Assembly (NCBI GenBank): GCA_014529385.2
Contig: CM043966.1
Coordinates: 143,886,711-143,950,710 of the forward strand
Direction: 5' to 3'
DNA length: 64,000 bases
Source of the DNA: Adiantum capillus-veneris
Lineage: Eukaryota; Streptophyta; Polypodiopsida; Polypodiales; Pteridaceae
The position numbers were made by a program, and so were the translations under genes. Below are positions 57,078 to 64,000 of the stretch, piece after piece. Numbering within the stretch: position 1 is the stretch's first letter; every line of letters starts with the position of its first letter. The notes under the pieces were generated by a model, which saw only the letters and a list, made by a program, of their open reading frames with translations, searched no databases and was not told where the DNA came from.

Positions 57078-57759
57078 CAACATTTATTCCTTACTCTAGT
57101 GATCTATCTCTTTTTTTCTACTTTTCATCTCTCTCTATGTCTACATTATTCTCTTTCCTATATCTCTTTCGTACGTTAAGAGCGTTTCCTATCTCAAGAG
57201 GGCTACATTGAGGACCTCATCAAAGGGCCTACATGTAGAGCTTCTCATTTCTTATGCAAGATTCTCTGAACATTTGCATTTGAGGAGAGGCTAGGAGATA
57301 TCACTATGTAGAGGCTACCATTTGGGGGGGTTCCTATCAAACCTCTCAGCTCTTGTGATTTTTTTTATAAATCTATTCATTTCAAGAGGGCAATGAGAGA
57401 TCACACACGGAGACCCTTAATGTTTTGGTTGTGCAATGATTATTAGATTATCTTTTTGTGCATAATGCCCTATCCATGCCCATCTGTATAACACTTGTAT
57501 GGCTTGACCAAAGTTAAGAACAATTGCCTTCTAGAACATAAACTTGTGTCTTCAAAAAAAATTTGCGACTGTGTACAATGAGCAGACACATTACTGTGTA
57601 TGGCCCTCAATGAGGTCAGAGACTAGTGCTTATTATTGATAGTGGCTAACAATTTTATTGAAGTGGCTACTTTCTGATAATTTTAGACATATGACCCATT
57701 TGTGTTGAGGAGCTGGTAAAATTTAAAATGACATGAGTATTTGATTCAGTATACCTTGC
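56271..57759. other. Unassigned DNA with CT microsatellite
   Basis: (CT)n at 57028-57073. Frames across it (56749-57179) are rich in serine/leucine only because of the CT run. No element signature. Confidence 0.5.
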
Positions 57760-57879
57760 ACTCACATCAATTTATCAAGGGTGTTGCTCATATTTGCTCG
57801 AAAATTGGCTTTGCTTGGTTTTCTTTGCTCGTTGATTGGAAACCCACCAAGGATATACTTTTTGCCATTGTTGGTCTTT

Positions 57880-58499
57880 GGCATTGGACCTACAACATCC
57901 GCTCCCCATTTTGCAAATACATCAAAAGACATTATATCATTTTGAGGCTCAGCCAAAAGCTTTCTATTTGCAAACACTTGAAATTCATGGCATGACTTGC
58001 ACCAAAAATAAGCATCTCTCATCATAGAGGGCCAGCAATAACCTGCTCACAAAATACAAAAGACAACCTGATCCTTGCATTGATGGCCTGTTTCTTCATG
58101 GCAGTGCTCCAAAATCAAGCCTATCTCTTCTTTGTATGGCACTTTTCTTAAAATGGTATCTTTGCCATAAAGCATGATATCAGCACCTACCAATGTGTAG
58201 TTTCTTGCTTTTGCAACTATTTTCTTACGTCAAACCTTTGACATGCCCTCTCAACATTTCCCTTTACCAAGAAATACTTCTACATCTTGCAAAGATTCCC
58301 TTCCTTCATACAAGGCTTCCTTGACCTTCAAAGGAGATACAAAGGCATCCAACTTGTCCCTAGCCAACTCATCAACTTAGTTATTCTGCTCACAAGGAAC
58401 ATGCTTAAACTATATCTTTTCTACCTCATGCAAAATCTTCTTCATGCCATAGAACCACTTCTTCAAATTGTCTTTCTTAGCATTCCACAAACCAAGCAA
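57880..58499 (-). pseudogene. Element E integrase N-terminal part
   Basis: YTLVGADIMLYGKDTILRKV, then LEHCHEETGHQCKDQVVF and AGYCWPSMMRDAYFWCKSCH supply the HHCC zinc finger. FDVFAKWGADVVGPMPKTNN and GKKYILGG form the start of the catalytic core. The sequence then leaves the integrase pattern; DDE residues two and three are absent. Confidence 0.75.
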
Positions 58500-59283
58500 C
58501 TAATTCATGACTAGCAATGCATCCCCTTTTGCAATGACCCTCTTCAATGCAAACTCAACACACTGCTTCAACCCAAGGAAAAGCATGAAATACTCGGCCT
58601 CATTGTTACTTTCCGCTTCATCAAGATAGTAAGCTCTAGAAAAGATTACATTGCCTTTTGGGTTCTTAATGACTACCCCACCACTTGCCTTTTGAAGAAC
58701 TTTCCTGTATGCACCATCAAACATCATTGTATACGCATCTATAATATCTACTTCCTCTTCATGATCATCCTTGTCAACCCTTGGGTAAGATGGAAGCTCC
58801 CCTTCCTTATATACCACTATGTCCTCCAAGTGAGCTTTAATAGAATTACCCACTTTTAAACTCAAACTCATACTCTTGAAGATCCAAACTCCACTTTAAG
58901 ATGCGCTTGCTAGGCTTCAAATGTTGTACTACATCCGAAAATAGGTTTGATGTGGTAAGCACATAGAATTTTTGGGGCAACAAATAGGTTTTGAACCTAT
59001 AACAAGCAAGAACCAAGGCAACTACCCACTGTTCCATTTTTGTGTAGGAGAATTTTCTTACATTCTTCATCTTGCTCTTAAAATAAATTAGCTTTAAGTT
59101 CCTTCCCTGCATTTGTAAGAGAACCGACCCAAAAGCTACCGACCCCACACTAATAGATACATAGAAAATAAATTGAAAGTCAGGAGGACTCACTATTGGT
59201 AGAGCACACAATACCTCCTTGACACCATCAAAAACCTCCTGCGTATTTTCATTCCACTCAAACCCTTGAACTCTTTGACTCAA
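58500..59283 (-). pseudogene. Element E RNase H pair
   Basis: The first RNase H segment contains VGSVAFGSVLLQMQGRNLKL, YTKMEQWVVALVLACYRFKT and YLLPQKFYVLTTSNLF (58846-59283). The second, archaeal-type RNase H contains MMFDGAYRKVLQKASGGVVI, AESNNEAEYFMLFLGLKQCV and IAKGDALLVMN (58500-58871). The third catalytic aspartate is kept as GDALL. Confidence 0.8.
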
Positions 59284-59972
59284 TTTCTAGAGAGGATACA
59301 CATACTGACATAACATCCAGAAAAAAACGTGACAGGTACCTGAGCTTATGCACAAATGACGCCAAATTCTTTGTGTTGTTGGGAGGATCCATAAGCAACA
59401 AAGCCTTAACTTTCTTTGGGTCAACTTCTATTCCATTTTGGGAAACCACATGTCCTAGAAAATGGACTTTGGCATGAGCAAACTTACACTTCTTTGGGTT
59501 GAGTTGCCCACCCTCTTGTTGAAGCCTTTCAAAACTCAACCTCAGCTTCTCCAAATGTGTGACCCAGGAGCTATAACATCCAATGTCATCCATGAAAACT
59601 CGAATGAACTTACCCAAGTAGGGACCAAACACTCTATCCATCCAACCTTGGAAGGTAGCATATGCATTAACCAACCCAAAAGACATTCTTTTGTAGGAAA
59701 AACAACCCCAAGGAGTAATGAAGGTCATCTTCAATCGCTATCAAGATTTGAAACTAGTCAGAAAACCCATTCATGATTTAGTAGCATTCATGACTTGCAG
59801 CTTGATTGAGGATTTCATCCAAAAAGGGTAGTGGATAATGATTCCTTTTTGTGGAAGCATTCAAAGGTTTGAAATCAACACACATCCTAAATCTTCCATT
59901 CTTCTTGGGCACAATAATAACTGGAGAGACCCATTTGGACTCCTCCACCCGAAAGATGAAATCTTCTTCCAA
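59258..59972 (-). pseudogene. Element E reverse transcriptase
   Basis: ESKWVSPVIIVPKKNGRFRM then CVDFKPLNASTKRNHYPLPF (59778-59972). A damaged stretch loses the first catalytic aspartate motif. Then MTFITPWGCFSYKRMSFGLV and FIRVFMDDIGCYSSWVTHLE with FMDD, followed by QLNPKKCKFAHAKVHFLGHV (59258-59734). Same FMDD variant as element B. Confidence 0.82.
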
Positions 59973-60058
59973 AATCTTCGTTGCCTCTTAACGAACTGCC
60001 CTCTCATGAATGACCCCCAACCTCCTAAGCTTTTGAGCCTTTGGCTTGGCACCTTTTT

Positions 60059-60562
60059 TCAAATTGATTCTATGCTCAACCCCTTTAGCTCCTTGCAACT
60101 CTGTATATTCAGTGGTAAATAGCTTTGGAAACTTGTAAACATGTCTTCATACTCCTTCTTTTCTTTTTCTGTCAAGTCCTCTCCTAGCATGCTCCTTGCC
60201 TTCACTTTGGCAGGCTCTACAATTTCTTGTGGACTATCCTTGTTCTCCTTGACCTTCATGTCATGCATCAATGCTTCCTTTTTGACACTTATCCCAAAAA
60301 GATTAGGACATAATTGCATCAAGCCTTCCTCTACACTTTCTTATGATGATGTAGAAGAAGCATCACTATCGTATGACATGGTTTCTATCGAATCTGTATC
60401 TTGCATCTCCAATAGGGGCTGTGTATGGCTCATGTGTGTCTTCATGTTGTATACAATGGCACTTCCTTTCTCTTGGTCAGGCATGGTGATCAAGCTTGTG
60501 CCCCAGTCCTGCTTAGCACCAAGGATTATAAGCCATGGTCTCCCTAAAATGATCGAATTCAA
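60059..60562 (-). pseudogene. Element E protease end and linker to RT
   Basis: MNSIILGRPWLIILGAKQDW is the protease C-terminal motif (PIILGRPWLR in A and B). It is followed by an acidic serine-rich segment (TDSIETMSYDSDASSTSS) and EKEKKEYEDMFTSFQSYLPL, the usual stretch before RT. A stop lies between at 60341. Confidence 0.7.
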
Positions 60563-61410
60563 GCATTCTCACCCGCTTGAATCAATCAACCAAGCATTCA
60601 ATCCCCAAGACTTTTATCTTCACATCTTCAGTTATAGTAAGACACCTTGCCTTTTTGTGGTTGGCCATCCTCATATGGATCGAAGCATTCACTGACAACT
60701 AGACACATGCTTCCTTCATGGTAGCCTCGGTCATGACACACACCTGGGCACCACCATCCACATATGCTTGCATTTCTGTCTTCTTTCCCAACATAGATTC
60801 AGCTATTGGCACTGTATCCACTGAGTGACCAACCCTCAAGGAAGACACCATGCTTTGATTCTTTTTTTTTTTTTTTGGAGGAGTTTGCGTACTCACACAC
60901 TTGGTCCATTGTCTCCTTAATTTAGCATTTAAATCCACTAATTGACCAAAAGGTATATTTGTCTTTTGATTTTGTATGTCGTCAACAATATCATAGTCTT
61001 CAACACCTTGGCCAAGGGGGTAGTCCTTCGAACCAATCTTCCTTCTTTGTTGCCTCTTCCTACTCTCTGGTTTGTCTTCTACCTTAGCCTTCCCTTTCCT
61101 TACTCTTGTTTCCCTCTCTTCTTCTATCTCTTTCTCCCTATCATGCCTAGCTCTCTTATTGGCCAAAACATCCACATCTTGATGGTCAAGGGTAATCATG
61201 TTAATAGCCCTACCTTCTCCATTTGCACGCAATGGTTGTGGTTGTTTTTGCGGAAGTGGTGCTTCTAGCGCCCGCTCTTGATGATTTTCTTCTATTCTCC
61301 CTTGACCACGTCCATATAAGGGGTATATCCCTCCCCTCTCTCTTGGTGGTTCAGGACAATCAGGGGCGTAGTGACCCTCTTCATCACAATTGTAGTGAGA
61401 GGCGGATTAC
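60563..61410 (-). pseudogene. Element E Gag end and protease start
   Basis: Begins with a zinc-knuckle trace HYNCDEEGHYAPDCPEPP (first cysteine replaced), followed by basic stretches (KRARHDREKEIEEERETRV) and AYVDGGAQVCVMTEATMKEA, the protease active-site loop with DGGA as in elements A and TRG1. A stop at 60699 breaks the frame. Confidence 0.75.
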
Positions 61411-62144
61411 CTAATGGCTATTGTTTGCCTTTGTGGGGAAAAGAGTAGATTATTTGTGGGGAGAGATAATGGATAGAGAGGAACAAGAAAGGAAGGAGGA
61501 GACCATGGGTTCCTCGTCGATGGGTGGAGATGATGTCAAGGAGTGGTGTGAGGGTAACCTTCACTCTTGTTGAATGCCGACTCCTCCACTTCAAATTGCA
61601 CCAAGGCGTTGTCGTGCAGCTCCGCTACCATGAAGAGAAAAAGAGCAGAGAAATGCAAGCTAAGCTTCTTTGAAGCCTAGACATTTAGTGAGCAGTGACC
61701 AGGGCTTGATAACAGGAAAAGCTTACTGATTAATGTATGCCAGATGCGGCTTAAAAGGGCCAATAGATGCCTCAATGATGCCAAAAATTAGTATGCTTGA
61801 AGTGAGCACAAATGGAAGATTATGATCTAAAACTGCAGTGCTTGAAGTGCTCTACCGGCCTATCTTTATGGCTCGTGGATTGGAGCTACGATGAAGAAGT
61901 TATGGCAGTTTAAAGTTCAAGTCGATTTGCAGATCCGTACCGGATTGGGCAATTGCAGCTGAGCTGACAAAAATGGAATGAATGCACCGGGCTGAAGTGC
62001 TCTCTTTGCGAAGCGTGTTGGTCTTTTCAGATCAACGAGACCGATCGAAGTTTTGGTTACCAAGATATTAGTCATTAAAGATTCACCAGGGGCCGGCTTC
62101 GTATCAGTTGAGTCCGCTCGATTGGAGTGCCATCTAGGAATTTT
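61411..62144. other. Unassigned DNA between element E and CACTA-2
   Basis: No supported gene or repeat found. Confidence 0.5.
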
Positions 62145-62375
62145 CACTACAAGAGGTTTTGTGCTCTTGTGACGCTGTTAGCGACGGAAATACACTGGGT
62201 TTTTATAACCCCCGGCGTCGCTAAAACCGTCGCTACGAGAGCGTCGCTATATGCGTCGCTATATAGAGACACTCATAGCGATGCTCATAGCGACGGTTAT
62301 AGCGACGTTTACACAGAAGTCTATAGCGACGCTCAAGAGCCATAAATAACGACGGTTATAGCGACGCCCGAGAGA
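62145..62375. repeat. CACTA-2 terminus with subterminal TAGCGACG arrays
   Basis: More than ten copies of the unit TAGCGACG or its complement CGTCGCTA, in both orientations. In En/Spm-type transposons dense subterminal arrays bind the element-encoded DNA-binding protein. Confidence 0.85.
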
Positions 62376-62747
62376 ACTTTTTTTTGGTGACAGGGCATTG
62401 AATGCCCTGCCACCCATCAACCATATTGTACTTGATTCACTTTTTTAAAAAAGTGCAAGGGTAGATAATAGACCCAAAATAGTCACCCACAAGACACATT
62501 GTTTGCAAAATTGACAAGCGTAAAATTGACAATTGTACACATCATAGGCAAAATGAATTGATTGGCAAATGTAATAATGACAATTGTACAACATCATAGG
62601 CATAAAGAATTAATTGGCAAAATGAACTGCAGTGACAAATGTAATAATATACATGGTTCAAAAAGACGTATAAATTCCGTCTCATGATACATAAGCTATG
62701 AGAAACCCTAAACTAATGCTATCTAGCTACGGCTAAACTGACGTCGT
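62376..62747. other. CACTA-2 3' untranslated/internal region
   Basis: AT-rich sequence between the subterminal repeats and the last exon, with two diverged copies of an AATTGACAATTGTACA(A)CATCATAGGCA segment (about 62526-62554 and 62577-62606). No gene supported. Confidence 0.55.
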
Positions 62748-64000
62748 CTAGTCAGACGTCTCATCGCGTCCAAGCGGTGTATCTGTCGGATTGTGCAAAA
62801 AAAGACAATAAAATAGCTTTCAGTAAGTATAAACATATAACGACATTTATAAAACAATACAAAAAATAGAAAAGAGTAAACCCTAATACTAACCATGCCG
62901 CCGCGAGAACTGAGAATGTCCATCAGGGCGTTTAAGCCCTTCCTGCCTGCGTACTCGCGCTCGTACGGTGTGGGATCACGTCCTGTCATCGACCACTGTC
63001 AAAACATACAAAGATTTCATTATGTTAGAATTAAAAAACTCATAAACCCTAAACTATCGAACATAAAGAGCGATGCGAAAACACTTACAAAATCGGCCTC
63101 AAATGATGCCCATCCACCGCTCCCCAAGTGGTGCGAGCTCCCTGCCTCTACTCGCGCTCTGGCTACATCCTTTTGTTGCTTCCACTTGTCGGGATTCTCG
63201 CGCGCTGCTTTCTTCGCATTCTTCCAATCTTCTTTGGCCAGCCAATCTGGCCTGTTCCACCCATGCTTGATTGCTTTTTGCACTTCGGAACGCTTGTGTT
63301 TGCAGTATTCGCGCATTCGAATCTTCATCGGGTCTTCATTGAAGCGCTCATCCCGTGTTGGAACGTGAAACTCATCATGAAGTATGCTGATGACTCTGTT
63401 TTTTAAATCACTTGGTACTTCACTCCATTTGTTTAGTATGTAGTGTGTAAACAACTGAGAGCAAAGACTACGCATGCGCGAGATCACCTTCTTGCCGTCA
63501 TCATCCATGATGATGTCGCCACTGAAGTCGACGGAGTAAGGCAAGCCCTCTGTCCGGTGATGCGTGAACCTGGGTGTCCCGGCAGGGGTCTCTAGCGGCG
63601 TGTTGATGGGGGTACGGACGTCAGGTGTCTCCACCGACGTCTGGGCCCCGAAGCGAGGAGTGTCGAGTGGGGTGGCTCCTGGCAGAGTAGGTAGAGGTGT
63701 GTAGCTGCTAGGAACAGTCAGCCGCGCCAAACCTGGCGTAGATGGCGATGTTGTGGCTGGTGTGGGGGCGGGCAAAGAAGGGGAGGGTAAAGAGCCTCGT
63801 CGAACACGAGGCGGTGTGGAGGCATCGGCGGCGGAATCCCCACAACAACCGCCACCGCCACCACTAGAGCGTCGGTGTCTAGATGAGTGTGAAGATCGTC
63901 TCGTCGACGCCGAAGCTTCGGAGCGCGCCGAATGCTCCGAAAGAGAGGGAGATGCGGATGGAGTAGGAACGCGCAATGATGCGCCAGAGCGATGACCCTC
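62748..64000 (-). CDS. Ptta/En/Spm (Transposase_24) protein of CACTA-2, three exons, 5' end outside window
   Basis: Exon model on the minus strand: 64000-63089, 62995-62894, 62782-62748. The splice signals are GTAAGT (63088) with an acceptor ...GACAG before 62995, and GTTAGT (62893) with CCGACAG before 62782. The frame is open to the right edge; the codon at 63976 is TTG, so the start is outside. The N-terminus is serine/arginine-rich with a GGGGG-CC run (STRRSSHSSRHRRSSGGGGG). A threonine-proline repeat region follows (TPLDTPRFGAQTSVETPDVR), then the conserved domain with KWSEVPSDLKNRVISILHDE, MREYCKHKRSEVQKAIKHGW and NRPDWLAKEDWKNAKKAARE. Exon 2 reads WSMTGRDPTPYEREYAGRKG, and exon 3 ends GRDETSD. 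Role: the second, probably DNA-binding, CACTA protein. No lesion seen; the exon model is supported by CACTA-1, which keeps the first donor and the exon-2 coding sequence. Confidence 0.8.

Larger units (their letters stand above)
57760..61410 (-). mobile_element. Element E: truncated dual-RNase-H gypsy retrotransposon
   Basis: On the minus strand from right to left: Gag knuckle, protease, RT, RNase H, archaeal-type RNase H and the start of integrase, in element B order but with diverged sequence. Integrase stops after KKYILGG (about 57880); the rest and both LTRs are missing or unrecognisable. Many frameshifts and stops. Confidence 0.82.
62145..64000 (-). mobile_element. CACTA-2 transposon, 3' end (continues beyond window)
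   Basis: CACTACAAGAGG at 62145 is the left terminus, identical to the CACTA-1 terminus at 13696. The gene inside reads leftward toward this end, so this is the element's 3' end on the minus strand and its TNPD gene should lie to the right of the window. Subterminal repeats fill 62165-62375. Confidence 0.8.

Noticed and set aside
56749-57179. Serine/leucine-rich frames of up to 116 codons
   Set aside because: Driven by the CT microsatellite; overlapping phases give the same low-complexity pattern.
62127-62345. Frame with repeating D-x-Y/H-S-D-[AGV] peptides
   Set aside because: The peptide periodicity is the translation of the CACTA subterminal TAGCGACG array.

Overview
This is an intron-poor, repeat-dominated stretch of a large land-plant nuclear genome. 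I recognise no ordinary host gene in it. The content is LTR retrotransposons (Ty3/gypsy, one Ty1/copia), two CACTA (En/Spm) DNA transposons, microsatellites and unassigned DNA between them. Two of the gypsy elements carry a second, archaeal-type RNase H, a mark of the plant Tat lineage. Together with CACTA transposons and plant-type tRNA-Asp primer sites this fixes the kingdom. A large-genome fern or gymnosperm is my guess, but the sequence does not prove it.

Layout. (1) 1-10889: an acidic reading frame ending next to a probable 3' LTR (from 10866) of an element that extends left of the window. It is split by a complete 8.87-kb insert (1120-9987, minus strand, here TRG1) with 577-bp LTRs and a perfect 5-bp target duplication. 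TRG1 encodes an uninterrupted 1707-codon Gag-protease and no reverse transcriptase or integrase. (2) 13696-18600: a decayed CACTA element with TNPD-like and Ptta/En/Spm (Transposase_24) genes; a minus-strand frame resembling LINE ORF1 lies inside it. (3) 18830-20700: gag-protease remnant. (4) 22881-29259: element A, RT-less, plus strand. (5) 30260-31570: copia remnant. (6) 35193-43855: element B, full-length and Tat-like, minus strand, same family as A, inserted into an older gypsy relic C (33777-35192 and 43856-45330). (7) 47729-56270: element D, plus strand, a second RT-less element whose protein shares its C-terminal module with TRG1. (8) 57760-61410: element E, a decayed dual-RNase-H gypsy. 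(9) 62145-64000: the end of a second CACTA element with a well-preserved three-exon Transposase_24 gene running off the right edge.

How the parts relate. Element B shows the full gene order (Gag, protease, RT, RNase H, archaeal-type RNase H, integrase) but carries several inactivating changes. Element A is a deletion derivative of the same family. TRG1 and D look like two members of a non-autonomous class that keeps LTRs, a tRNA-Asp primer site, a polypurine tract and a Gag-protease-like protein while depending on enzymes supplied from elsewhere. The most notable point is that TRG1 and D, which differ in strand and LTR sequence, share an unexplained post-protease domain with repeated W-x-P-K motifs and an AQGYY-x-GN signature.
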